Part shown: positions 7,913 to 16,082 of the stretch, piece after piece
Numbering within the stretch: position 1 is the stretch's first letter
How the letters are laid out: the number at the start of each line of letters is the position of its first letter
Position numbers and translations under genes: made by a program
Assembly (NCBI GenBank): GCA_902576115.1
Contig: CACGUE010000001.1
Location: 107,180 to 171,179 of the forward strand
Direction of reading: 5' to 3'
Length of the DNA stretch: 64,000 bases
DNA from: an uncultured Pelagibacteraceae bacterium
Lineage (GTDB): Bacteria > Pseudomonadota > Alphaproteobacteria > Pelagibacterales > Pelagibacteraceae
The notes under the pieces: generated by a model
The model's input: the letters and a program-made list of their open reading frames with translations, nothing else
Database searches by the model: none
Told to the model about the DNA's origin: nothing

Positions 7913-8639
7913 AGTTATTCTCCTTCAACCACTTGTTAGTTTCCTTCAAGCCGCCGAATGTATAAATGTGGAAATAATCAGTATGCGATTTAACTTTCCC
8001 AATTAAATCATTAGGGTCTTTAGGTTTCAATAAATCTAACGCCTTACTAAAATTAGATTTAAGAAAGTTAATGGAATTTTTTGCCCCTACAATATTAGCA
8101 AATTTAATTAAGCTAGATATTTTCATTGGCCCAGTTATTCCAACATGAACTGGTATTGTTTGTTTTGAGATAAAATCTATAATAGGCTGAGTATCCATTA
8201 GCCATTGTGTAACTATATAATCAGCATAAGGCTTTTTATCTATCATAGCTTTTTCTAAATCAGAGTCGGATATATCAGGACTCCCCTCGGGATGTCCAGC
8301 AATTCCAATCTTGATGCCATCAAAAAACCCTGTCTCTAACATTTGATATGAGCTATCAAATTTTCCGATCGGGTCACGACTTCCACCTATCACCAAGACC
8401 TGCTTAACACCCAAATCTTTACATCTAGAAACATAATCTTTTAGCTGATTTTCATCATTTATTGACCTTGCTGGGAAGTGAGGAACTGGATTAAATCCCT
8501 CTTTAACTAACTCTCCAGATTGTTGAGCAGTCTCTTTATAATCACCTCCAGGTAGCATTGTAACATAAACATCTTTTACCTTAGGCAACGTACTTAAATC
8601 AGTTTTAGGACCTATTTCTAAAGAAAAATTCATAACCAA
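7905..8639 (-). CDS. Methylenetetrahydrofolate reductase (MetF)-like protein
   Basis: The 244-residue TIM-barrel protein resembles MetF: FSLEIGPKTD at the N-terminus (usual 'S-E-F-P/P-K'), VTMLPGGDY, PHFPARS near 55 (where MetF has 'HLTC'), the flavin-site-like VLVIGGSRDP near 81 and IGIAGHPEG near 115, then QWLMDT near 145. It is shorter than E. coli MetF (about 296). In this context the likely direction is oxidation of 5-methyl-THF to methylene-THF, feeding C1 units from the overlapping demethylase gene. It is the first gene of the pair and divergent from egtB over 98 bp. Confidence 0.85.
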   Translation of the reverse strand: MVMNFSLEIGPKTDLSTLPKVKDVYVTMLPGGDYKETAQQSGELVKEGFNPVPHFPARSINDENQLKDYVSRCKDLGVKQVLVIGGSRDPIGKFDSSYQMLETGFFDGIKIGIAGHPEGSPDISDSDLEKAMIDKKPYADYIVTQWLMDTQPIIDFISKQTIPVHVGITGPMKISSLIKFANIVGAKNSINFLKSNFSKALDLLKPKDPNDLIGKVKSHTDYFHIYTFGGLKETNKWLKENNYV

Positions 8640-8737
8640 ATTCTTAATTGTTTTATATTCCGTGTCTATAAAAATATTAAACAGCTGAACACATTGTAAC
8701 CCATTGTCATGATCCGAAAATTTAATTAAATTTAGTC

Positions 8738-9955
8738 ATGGAAAATAAATTATCTCAAATTACAGAATTATTCTCCAAAACAAGACAGCAAACGCTATCT
8801 CTGTGCGAAAACTTAGAGGCTGAGGATATGGTCATACAGCCCAGCAAAAATGTTAGCCCACTTAAGTGGCATCTTGGTCACACCACATGGTTCTTCGAAA
8901 AATTCATCTTGTCAGAATTAGATGATAGTTACAAACCTTTTAACAAAGATTACAATTACATATTTAATTCATATTATAATTCTGTGGGTGAGTACAATCC
9001 TCGAAATAAGAGAGGTTCACTAAATAGACCCATCTTAAAAGATGTTGTAAAATATAGACACTATGTAACTGAAAATATTATTGATTTTTTAAAAAGGACA
9101 AAAAATAACAGGACATCATTTTTAGTTGAACTAGGTTCAAATCACGAACAACAGCATCAAGAATTAATGTTAATGGATATTAAAAATATTTTTTACAACA
9201 ATCCATTGATGCCGACTTATAATTCTAACGATGATAAACCAACTGCTAAAGAAGAAAATGAATTGACATTAGAAACTAGTAAAAAATTTAAATATGGAAA
9301 TAACGAGGATATTTTTTGTTACGATAACGAATTACCAGTATCAGAAATACAATTAGATCCTTTTAAAATATATTCATTTGTTACTAATGGAGAGTGGAAA
9401 GAATTTATTAATGATGGAGGATATAAAAACCATGAGTATTGGTTATCTGATGGATGGGATTTTGTAAATAATAACAAATTACAAAAACCAATGTATTGGA
9501 TAGATAATAATAATTATTTTACATTAAACGGTGTAAAAAAAATTGATAATGAAAAGCCAGTTTCTCATATAAGTTTCTATGAAGCAGATGCATTTGCAAG
9601 ATATAAAAACAAAAGATTACCAACTGAATTTGAACTAGAGTATTTTTTAAAACAATCTGAGAAAAAAGGTAATTTTTTAGAAAATAAAATCTTCCATGAA
9701 GTGGAAGAAAAAGCAGACGATGTTTACGGAAATTTATGGGCTTGGACAAGTAGTAATTACACACCTTACAAAAAATATAAACCTTATGAAGGAAATCTAG
9801 GAGAATATAATAATAAGTTCATGTGTAATCAGTTTGTCTTAAAAGGTGGTTCACATTCTACGTCTATTAATCATGTCAGAGCATCTTATAGAAATTTCTT
9901 TTACCCAAGTGATACTTGGCAGTTTTGTGGTGTCAGACTAGCTGATGACATCTAG
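8738..9955 (+). CDS. egtB: Ergothioneine sulfoxide synthase EgtB
   Basis: EgtB is the non-heme iron enzyme that joins trimethylhistidine (hercynine) to a thiol donor with oxygen. The 405-residue protein has the family's two parts: an N-terminal DinB-like helical domain with the iron ligands (WHLGHTTWF, His48; and the HX3HXE motif HEQQHQE, His136/His140), and a C-terminal FGE-sulfatase-like domain ending in NHVRASYRNFF...CGVRLADD. The domain order is diagnostic. It is directly followed by egtD with a one-base overlap (TAGTG), giving a minimal ergothioneine operon. No EgtC or EgtE is present nearby, and the thiol donor (cysteine or gamma-glutamylcysteine) is not decided by what I can see. Confidence 0.94.
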   Translation: MENKLSQITELFSKTRQQTLSLCENLEAEDMVIQPSKNVSPLKWHLGHTTWFFEKFILSELDDSYKPFNKDYNYIFNSYYNSVGEYNPRNKRGSLNRPILKDVVKYRHYVTENIIDFLKRTKNNRTSFLVELGSNHEQQHQELMLMDIKNIFYNNPLMPTYNSNDDKPTAKEENELTLETSKKFKYGNNEDIFCYDNELPVSEIQLDPFKIYSFVTNGEWKEFINDGGYKNHEYWLSDGWDFVNNNKLQKPMYWIDNNNYFTLNGVKKIDNEKPVSHISFYEADAFARYKNKRLPTEFELEYFLKQSEKKGNFLENKIFHEVEEKADDVYGNLWAWTSSNYTPYKKYKPYEGNLGEYNNKFMCNQFVLKGGSHSTSINHVRASYRNFFYPSDTWQFCGVRLADDI

Positions 9956-10917
9956 TGACTAATTTAAAATTAATAAACATAAACAATCAAATTCAAGATG
10001 ATAAAAAATTAATCTTACAAGGATTATTAAATAAAAAACAAAAATATTTACTACCTAAATATTTTTATGATGAGAAAGGCTCAAAGTTATTTAATAAAAT
10101 TACAAACCTTAAAGAATATTACCCAACAAACAAAGAGTTAGAAATACTAGGTAGTTCACAAAAAGAGATAAGAAAGAAATTACCAATCAATTCAACAATT
10201 GTAGAATTTGGTAGTGGCTCAAATAAAAAAATTAATAAATTTATAAATTCATTAAGTGAACCCAAAGAATATATTCCTATAGATATTAGTAAGGAATATT
10301 TGTTTGAAAATGCATCGATAATTGCAAAAAAATTCTCAGATTTAAAGGTAACAGCAATATGTGCCGACTTTAGTCAGACCAATAGATTAAATAAAATTTT
10401 AAAAAATAAAAAAAAAATAGTCAGTTTTTTTCCAGGATCGACAATAGGAAATTATTTACCCAAAAATGCAAAAAAAATATTAAAAAATTTTTCAAAAATT
10501 ATAGGCAAAAATTCTTATTTAGTAATCGGGGTTGATTTAATCAAAAATAAGAAAACTCTTGAAAATGCTTACAACGATAAATTGGGAGTTACAGCAAAAT
10601 TTAATAAAAATATATTAAATGTAGTAAACAAAATTTGTAATTCAAAATTTCAAACTAAAGATTTTGAACATAAAGCATTCTACAATTTAAAAAAAAATAG
10701 AATTGAAATGCATCTTATTTCGAAAAAAAATTTCACATTAAAAATTAATAAAAAGAATATTAAATTTACTAAAGATGAAATCATTCATACTGAAAATTCT
10801 CATAAATATTCAAAAAATAACTTTGTTAAATTAGTTAATAAATCTGGCTTTAAAGTCTTAAAATATTTTACTGATAAAAAAAATTATTTTGGAGTTTTTT
10901 TATTAAAAGTGAAGTAA
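9955..10917 (+). CDS. egtD: L-histidine N-alpha-methyltransferase EgtD
   Basis: EgtD trimethylates histidine with SAM to make hercynine, the substrate of EgtB. The 320-residue protein starts with GTG sharing one base with the egtB stop. The family's marks are present: the tyrosine-rich KYFYDEKGSKLF segment near residue 37, the SAM site VEFGSGSNKK near 80, the DIS-x-x-YL acidic loop, and SFFPGSTIGNYLP near 158, which is close to the EgtD 'FPGSTIGNF' signature. The sequence is extremely lysine- and asparagine-rich, consistent with its AT-rich genome. Together with EgtB it predicts ergothioneine made in the cytosol. Confidence 0.94.
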   Translation: MTNLKLININNQIQDDKKLILQGLLNKKQKYLLPKYFYDEKGSKLFNKITNLKEYYPTNKELEILGSSQKEIRKKLPINSTIVEFGSGSNKKINKFINSLSEPKEYIPIDISKEYLFENASIIAKKFSDLKVTAICADFSQTNRLNKILKNKKKIVSFFPGSTIGNYLPKNAKKILKNFSKIIGKNSYLVIGVDLIKNKKTLENAYNDKLGVTAKFNKNILNVVNKICNSKFQTKDFEHKAFYNLKKNRIEMHLISKKNFTLKINKKNIKFTKDEIIHTENSHKYSKNNFVKLVNKSGFKVLKYFTDKKNYFGVFLLKVK

Positions 10918-10925
10918 GTTTTATC

Positions 10926-11555
10926 ATGGCGCAAAAAGACGTAGGTAATAAAATTCCCATTTATAAGTTAAAAGACACCGATCAAGTAATGAAATATTAC
11001 GATGAGTGGGGTGATGGTAATAAATATGACAAGGATATGGTCGATTGGAATTACACAGGACCAAAAGAAACAACAAAAGTATTTTCAGAATTTCAGAAAA
11101 ATAAAGATGCAAAAATTTATGATGCTGGTTGTGGTACTGGATTGGTCGGTGTTGAATTAAAAAAACATGGTTTTAAAAATTTTCATGGGGCAGATCTTTC
11201 GAAAAAGTTATTAGAATTGGTACCGAATGATCTTTATGAAGAGCTTGAACAAGTAGACTTGAATAAACCCATTAATAAAAAAGATGACGAATATGACTCT
11301 GTTATGTGCGTTGGTACATTTACTTTTGGACATGTCAAGCCACCAGCTTTGGAGGAATTTATCAGGATTACAAAGAATGATGGATTTATCTGTTTTACTA
11401 TAAATGAGGGAATACATGAAGAATATGGTTTTGATAAAAAAATTGAACAACTTAAACAGCAAAATAAATGGAAAGAAATAAAATTTTTTAAGTCAGATTA
11501 CATTGCAAGTAAAGATGTAAATGCTTGGTTAGGGTTATATCAAGTGATAAAGTAA
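10926..11555 (+). CDS. Class I SAM-dependent methyltransferase (METTL27/WBSCR27-like)
   Basis: The 209-residue Rossmann methyltransferase has the SAM motif IYDAGCGTGLVG at about 64-75, an acidic post-motif (HGADLSKKLL) and the central VGTFTFGHVKPPALEEFIRI segment, which resembles METTL27/Williams-Beuren-region-27-type methyltransferases. It begins 8 bp after egtD and 4 bp before the Rieske gene, so it belongs to the same transcription run. The substrate is not indicated by the sequence. A role in ergothioneine or in methylated-amine metabolism is only inferred from position. Confidence 0.8.
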   Translation: MAQKDVGNKIPIYKLKDTDQVMKYYDEWGDGNKYDKDMVDWNYTGPKETTKVFSEFQKNKDAKIYDAGCGTGLVGVELKKHGFKNFHGADLSKKLLELVPNDLYEELEQVDLNKPINKKDDEYDSVMCVGTFTFGHVKPPALEEFIRITKNDGFICFTINEGIHEEYGFDKKIEQLKQQNKWKEIKFFKSDYIASKDVNAWLGLYQVIK

Positions 11556-11558
11556 GCC

Positions 11559-12734
11559 ATGTCAGAAATTTACAATATTATAGATAAACAAAAGTTAGAT
11601 ATTGTATCGAAACCAATTAGTGAAGCTCATGGTTTACCAAATGAATGTTACATCAGTAAAGAATATACTTTAATTGAAAGAAAAAAATTATTTGAAGATA
11701 AGTGGATAGTAATAGGAGTAGGAAGTTCAATTCCAGATCCAGGGGATGTAAAACCAATTGATTTACTTGGAATACCTTTGCTTATTGTTAGAACAAAAAA
11801 TAAAGAAATAAAAGTTTTTCATAATATTTGTAGTCATAGAGGAGTTAAATTAGTTAAAGAAGCTGGCAAAATTAGAAATGTTATGAGGTGCTCATATCAT
11901 TCATGGTCATATGACTTAGAGGGAAAATTAATTGCTACACCTCACATAGGAGGCATGAATATTCATCAAACACCTGAATTTGATAAATCAAAAAGTAATT
12001 TAAAAGAGATAAGATCATATATTTGGTTAGATCTAATTATGATTAATATTAACAACAATGAAATTTCATTTGAGGATTACATTAGTCCTTTAAGTGAAAG
12101 ATGGGAAAAATTTTGGCCTTTGAAAGATAGAGAATTAATTTATCATGCAAATGATTATGGTTATTTTAAATTAGATGCAAAATGTAATTGGAAATTTGCA
12201 ATTGAAAATTATTGTGAGAGCTATCATTTGCCTTGGGTACATCCAGGTTTAAATTCTTATTCAAAATTTGAGGATCACTATCATATTCAAGGACTGCCAA
12301 ATCGTTTCGCTGGACAAGGAACAGTTGTTTACAATCCAAGATTTGAAGGAAATGAAAAGTTTCCTTGTTTCCCTAACTGGCCTAAAGATAAAGAAAATAT
12401 AGCTGAGTACGTAGCACTTTTTCCTAACGTAATGTTAGGAATTCACAAAGATCATTATTATGCTTATTGGTTAGAGCCAATCAATCATGAGTTTACAATA
12501 GAACATATGGAAATTTATTATGTAGGAGATGAAGCAGCAAATTCAACAAAATATAAATCCCTAAGACAAAAAAATCACAAACAATGGGAAGATATTCAAA
12601 AAGAAGATGTAGATATAATTCAAAGTATGCAAATAGGTAGAAACTCTCCAGCTTATAATGGTGGTAATTTTTCTCCAAAGATGGACAATCCTACACATCA
12701 TTTTCATAAGTGGGTTGCTGGTAATTTAATTTAA
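11559..12734 (+). CDS. Rieske non-heme iron oxygenase, alpha subunit
   Basis: The 391-residue protein has an N-terminal Rieske [2Fe-2S] domain (Cys91-x-His93 ... Cys111-x-x-His114) and a C-terminal catalytic domain. There, the segment NWKFAIENYCESYHLPWVHP supplies His223 and His228 as mononuclear-iron ligands, with Glu220 as the probable bridging residue. Enzymes acting on quaternary amines (CntA, GbcA) carry Glu at the bridge where ring-hydroxylating enzymes use Asp, so a substrate such as glycine betaine or carnitine is possible but not proven. No reductase is next door; the plant-type ferredoxin at 15715 is the nearest small electron carrier. Confidence 0.88.
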   Translation: MSEIYNIIDKQKLDIVSKPISEAHGLPNECYISKEYTLIERKKLFEDKWIVIGVGSSIPDPGDVKPIDLLGIPLLIVRTKNKEIKVFHNICSHRGVKLVKEAGKIRNVMRCSYHSWSYDLEGKLIATPHIGGMNIHQTPEFDKSKSNLKEIRSYIWLDLIMININNNEISFEDYISPLSERWEKFWPLKDRELIYHANDYGYFKLDAKCNWKFAIENYCESYHLPWVHPGLNSYSKFEDHYHIQGLPNRFAGQGTVVYNPRFEGNEKFPCFPNWPKDKENIAEYVALFPNVMLGIHKDHYYAYWLEPINHEFTIEHMEIYYVGDEAANSTKYKSLRQKNHKQWEDIQKEDVDIIQSMQIGRNSPAYNGGNFSPKMDNPTHHFHKWVAGNLI

Positions 12735-12749
12735 AGTTAAAACCTAAAA

Positions 12750-13160
12750 ATGAAAATTATATTAATTATGGGACTTCCAGGCGCAGGGAAAACTACATTA
12801 GCTGATGAACTTGCTCCCTTATTGAATGCAAAAAGATTAAATGCAGATGAAGTAAGAAAAGCTGCAAACGATTGGGATTTTTCAGAAGAGGGAAGAACAA
12901 GACAAGCAAAAAGAATGGCTGATTTTGCATTAAAATTAAAAGATGAAGGAAATTATGTGATTGCGGATTTTATTTGCCCAACTCCAAAGGCAAGAAGTTT
13001 ATTTCCTGCAGATTATGTAGTTTGGGTAGATACTATAAAAGAAGGTAGGTTTGATGACACTAATAAAATGTTTGTTAAACCAGAAAAATATGATTTTCAT
13101 GTTACATCGCAAGATGCTAAGTCTTGGGCACCAAAGATTTTAAAGGAGATAAAAAAATGA
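12750..13160 (+). CDS. Small P-loop kinase resembling adenylylsulfate kinase (CysC)
   Basis: The 136-residue protein is a compact P-loop kinase: Walker A GLPGAGKTT at 8-16, LNADEVR near 34-40 and FSEEGRTRQAKRMADFA near 50-65, followed by IADFICPTPKARSLF. This order (D-x-VR, then FS-x-x-x-R, then a PT...R loop) is that of CysC/APS kinase. It is shorter than CysC (about 200). No other sulfate-assimilation gene is visible here, so APS may not be the true substrate. It overlaps the nucleotidyltransferase that follows (ATGA), so the two likely act in sequence on one small molecule. Confidence 0.75.
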   Translation: MKIILIMGLPGAGKTTLADELAPLLNAKRLNADEVRKAANDWDFSEEGRTRQAKRMADFALKLKDEGNYVIADFICPTPKARSLFPADYVVWVDTIKEGRFDDTNKMFVKPEKYDFHVTSQDAKSWAPKILKEIKK

Positions 13161-13531
13161 CGTATCAATGGGACAATAAAAAACCAACTGCTCAAATGTT
13201 AGGAAGATGGCAACCGTTTCATGATGGTCACTATACTCTATTTAAGGAAATTATAAAAAAAACAGGACAAGTATGTATTCAAATTAGAGATGTACAAGGT
13301 GTTGATGATAATCCATTTGATTTTGAAACAGTTAAGAAAAATATTGAAGAAAAACTTAATCCAGAGTTTGAGGGCAGGTTCAAAATTATGCTTGTCCCTA
13401 ATATTACAAATATTTGTTATGGAAGAGGTGTTGGATATAAAATTGAAGAAATAGTTTTGTCTGAAGAAATCCAAAAAATTTCAGCAACTAAAATTAGAGC
13501 CAAGATGAGAGAAGAAGGTAAATTAAAATAA
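13157..13531 (+). CDS. Nucleotidyltransferase (cytidylyltransferase-like/adenylyltransferase fold)
   Basis: I start this gene at 13157 because the ATG sits within the ATGA overlap with the kinase stop and has a Shine-Dalgarno-like AAGGAG a few bases upstream; an earlier start at 13124 would extend into the kinase. The 124-residue protein has the HxGH motif (GRWQPFHDGH, residues 16-25) of nucleotidyltransferases such as NMN adenylyltransferases, and an ISATKIR segment near the C-terminus that matches the 'ISS/T-x-x-R' nucleotide motif of the fold. It probably transfers a nucleotide to the product of the upstream kinase. The substrate is unknown. Confidence 0.75.
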   Translation: MTYQWDNKKPTAQMLGRWQPFHDGHYTLFKEIIKKTGQVCIQIRDVQGVDDNPFDFETVKKNIEEKLNPEFEGRFKIMLVPNITNICYGRGVGYKIEEIVLSEEIQKISATKIRAKMREEGKLK

Positions 13532-14305
13532 GTGACTGTAAAAATAAATAAAGTATCACCGGGTGTTAAAAGAGTTTTAATTAATGATCCAAAAACTTAT
13601 AATTCCTTATCATACAATACTCTTTCGTCTTTATTAAAAGCATTCAAAAAATTAGATAACGATAAAGAAACTAGAGTTATTATTTTAGAAGGGGCTGGCA
13701 AAGGATTTAGTGCAGGTCACAATTTAAAAGAGGTAAGAGGTATAAAAAATAGATCTAATCATCTAAAACTGTTTAAACTTTGTTCAAAACTTATGATGCA
13801 AATTGTTGAAGGAAACAAACCAGTGATAGCTAAAGTACATGGAGCAGCTTACGCAGCTGGATGTCAATTAGCAGCAAGTTGTGATCTTGCATATAGTACA
13901 AACTCAGCAACATTTGCTACACCTGGAGTAAAAATTGGATTATTTTGCAGTACTCCAATGGTCGCTGTCAGTCGAAAAATCAGTAGAAAAAGAATGATGG
14001 AAATGCTACTTACCGGTGATCCAATTAGTGCAAAATATGCAAAGGAAATTGGATTAATTAATGATCATTACAGTCCAAAAACTTTGAATAAAAAAGTTTT
14101 AGATATTGCAAAAAAAATATCTTCAAAATCAAATTTAACCATCAAAATAGGTAAAAAAGGTTTTTATAAACAATTAGAAATGCCATTAGGTAAAGCTTAT
14201 GATTATACAAGTAAGATGATGACACTTAATATGTCATCTTATGATGCCAAAGAGGGGATAAGTGCATTTATTGAAAAAAGAAATCCAAGTTGGAAAAACA
14301 AATAA
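13532..14305 (+). CDS. Enoyl-CoA hydratase/isomerase family protein (ECHDC3-like)
   Basis: The 257-residue crotonase-fold protein starts with GTG immediately after the stop of the nucleotidyltransferase. It matches the ECHDC3 subgroup in order and sequence: GFSAGHNLKEV near 65, GAAYAAGCQLAASCDLA near 110-127, TFATPGVKIGLFCSTP and the C-terminal EGISAFIEKRNPSW. In this subgroup the oxyanion-hole backbone is present but catalytic acids vary, and the physiological substrate is not established. The neighbourhood suggests acyl-CoA handling next to methylated-sulfur metabolism, which is inference only. Confidence 0.85.
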   Translation: MTVKINKVSPGVKRVLINDPKTYNSLSYNTLSSLLKAFKKLDNDKETRVIILEGAGKGFSAGHNLKEVRGIKNRSNHLKLFKLCSKLMMQIVEGNKPVIAKVHGAAYAAGCQLAASCDLAYSTNSATFATPGVKIGLFCSTPMVAVSRKISRKRMMEMLLTGDPISAKYAKEIGLINDHYSPKTLNKKVLDIAKKISSKSNLTIKIGKKGFYKQLEMPLGKAYDYTSKMMTLNMSSYDAKEGISAFIEKRNPSWKNK

Positions 14306-14365
14306 CCATTAAGTTGAAGTCACTTAAAAAAAAGATTAAGTTATAATCAAAGGAGAAAATCAATC

Positions 14366-15718
14366 ATGGATGGATGCTGTGGTCCTGGATATGCTAGTCC
14401 TGCAGAAGCAATAAAAGCGCCAAAAGAAAAGCTTTTATATACAATAGCTATCTACACAGGGACGGGAATACAAAAACCAGACTATTTAGCAACTGTCGAT
14501 GTTGATCCTCAAAGCCCCACATATTCTAAAGTAATTCATAGACTTGAAATGCCAGGTATTGGTGATGAATTGCATCACATGGGATGGAATGCATGTTCTT
14601 CTTGCCATGGTGACTCAAACATGAGCAGAAAATATTTATTAGTTCCAGGTGTTAGATCAAATAATATTTATGTTGTTGATACTGCATCCGATCCTAGAGC
14701 TCCAAAAATACATAAAGTAGTAGATGGATCTGAAATAAAGAAAAAAACTAATTTATCAGGACCACATACAGTTCATTGCCTAGGTTCTGAAATTATCATT
14801 TCTTTTCTTGGAGACGCTCGAGGAGAAGCACCAGGAGGATATTTACATTTGAATAAAGATTTTGAAATTGTAGGTAGATGGGAAAATTCAATGGGAGACA
14901 TACCTTTTAGTTATGACTTCTGGTACCAACCAAGACATAATGTGATGGTTAGTTCTGAATGGGCGGCTCCTAATACTTTTATGCCTGGGTTTGATTTAGA
15001 AGAAGTTGGTCATTTGAAATATGGAAGACGACTTCATGTTTGGGATTTTAAAAAAAAAGAGCCAGTTCAAACAATGTATTTAGGTGAAGACGGTTTAATA
15101 CCTTTAGAAGTAAAATTTATGCATAATCCTGATAGTAGTCATGGATTTTGTGGTGCTGCACTAAGTGCAAATGTAATTCATTTTTGGAAATCAAAAGAAG
15201 GTAAATGGGAATGGGAAAAAATAATTGATGTTGAAAATGAACCACATCCTGATTGGCCAATACCTGTACCTGGAGTTATGTCAGCGATATTAGTTTCAAT
15301 GGATGATAAATATCTCTATATAAATAATTGGCTTCATGGAGATATGAGGCAATATGATATTTCAGATCCGCACAAACCTAAATTAACTGGTCAAGTTTGG
15401 ATGGGTGGATTGTTAGGAAAGGCCCAAGAAGTAAATGGTGTCAAAATTGCTGGTGGACCTCAAATGTATCAATTATCTTTAGATGGCAAAAGGATGTATG
15501 TAACAACATCATTATTTTCTACTTGGGATAATCAATTTTATCCTGAAATTAGAAAACAGGGTGGAGCAATGATTATGATTGATTGTGATGTTGAAAATGG
15601 TGGGATGAAAATTAATAAAGATTTTATTGTTGATTTTGGTAAAGAGCCAAATGGACCAAGTAGGTGCCATGAAAGTAGATATCCAGGTGGAGATTGTACA
15701 AGCGACATCTGGCTATGA
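14366..15718 (+). CDS. Methanethiol oxidase / selenium-binding protein 56 family (SELENBP1/MtoX)
   Basis: The 450-residue protein matches SELENBP1/methanethiol oxidase almost end to end: CCGPGYASP at the start, DYLATVDVDP, HRLEMPGIGDELHHMGWN followed by ACSSCHGDS, PHTVHCLG, YDFWYQPRHNVM, NWLHGDMRQYDISDP, GGPQMYQLSLDGKRMYVTTS and the closing YPGGDCTSDIW. The family converts methanethiol with oxygen to H2S, formaldehyde and hydrogen peroxide, and metal (Cu) is used in the bacterial enzyme. No signal peptide is visible, so this form looks cytosolic. An AGGAG site lies ahead of the ATG. Its stop overlaps the ferredoxin start (ATGA). Methanethiol is a product of DMSP demethylation, which suits this organism. 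Confidence 0.94.
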   Translation: MDGCCGPGYASPAEAIKAPKEKLLYTIAIYTGTGIQKPDYLATVDVDPQSPTYSKVIHRLEMPGIGDELHHMGWNACSSCHGDSNMSRKYLLVPGVRSNNIYVVDTASDPRAPKIHKVVDGSEIKKKTNLSGPHTVHCLGSEIIISFLGDARGEAPGGYLHLNKDFEIVGRWENSMGDIPFSYDFWYQPRHNVMVSSEWAAPNTFMPGFDLEEVGHLKYGRRLHVWDFKKKEPVQTMYLGEDGLIPLEVKFMHNPDSSHGFCGAALSANVIHFWKSKEGKWEWEKIIDVENEPHPDWPIPVPGVMSAILVSMDDKYLYINNWLHGDMRQYDISDPHKPKLTGQVWMGGLLGKAQEVNGVKIAGGPQMYQLSLDGKRMYVTTSLFSTWDNQFYPEIRKQGGAMIMIDCDVENGGMKINKDFIVDFGKEPNGPSRCHESRYPGGDCTSDIWL

Positions 15719-16080
15719 CAAAGATTACAATCTCAAACAGAAATAACAGTGCATTTGAAGTCAGTGGAAAAAAACCTTTATTAAACGAATTAAGAGATCA
15801 AGGTGTCGATCTTCCATACGGATGTCAGTATGGGGGATGTATTACATGTGCAGCTAAACTAATTAATGGAGAAGTAGATCAACGTTCTCAAGTTGCTTTA
15901 AACAATAGACAAATCAATGATGGATATATTATTTTATGTGTTGCTAAAGCAAAAACAGATTGCACAATTGAGATAGGAGTTGAAAGTCATGATAAATTGT
16001 ATCGAAATCCTTTCCTAGATCCTTTAGAACCTCATGAATTAAAAGCAGATATCGCGAGTAAAAAGGAAGAAAAAAAATAA
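15715..16080 (+). CDS. Plant-type [2Fe-2S] ferredoxin
   Basis: I start this 121-residue protein at 15715, where the ATG overlaps the methanethiol-oxidase stop; the longer frame from 15694 would lie inside that gene. The [2Fe-2S] signature reads PYGCQYGGCITCAAKL, with the C-x4-C-x2-C pattern, and the fourth cysteine is in YIILCVA. The chain continues with an acidic C-terminal tail ending in SKKEEKK. Translational coupling to the methanethiol oxidase suggests joint use, and it could also feed the Rieske oxygenase 3 kb upstream. Its partner is not proven. Confidence 0.9.
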   Translation: MTKITISNRNNSAFEVSGKKPLLNELRDQGVDLPYGCQYGGCITCAAKLINGEVDQRSQVALNNRQINDGYIILCVAKAKTDCTIEIGVESHDKLYRNPFLDPLEPHELKADIASKKEEKK

Positions 16081-16082
16081 AC

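Noticed and set aside
13124..13156. Upstream start for the nucleotidyltransferase
   Set aside because: It lies inside the kinase coding end. The ATG at 13157 has a Shine-Dalgarno-like AAGGAG and a normal ATGA overlap.
14342..14347. TATAAT as a promoter -10 for the methanethiol oxidase gene
   Set aside because: The best -35-like TTGAAG is 22 bp away, and transcription from it would start within the Shine-Dalgarno region. AT-rich DNA gives many chance TATAAT matches.
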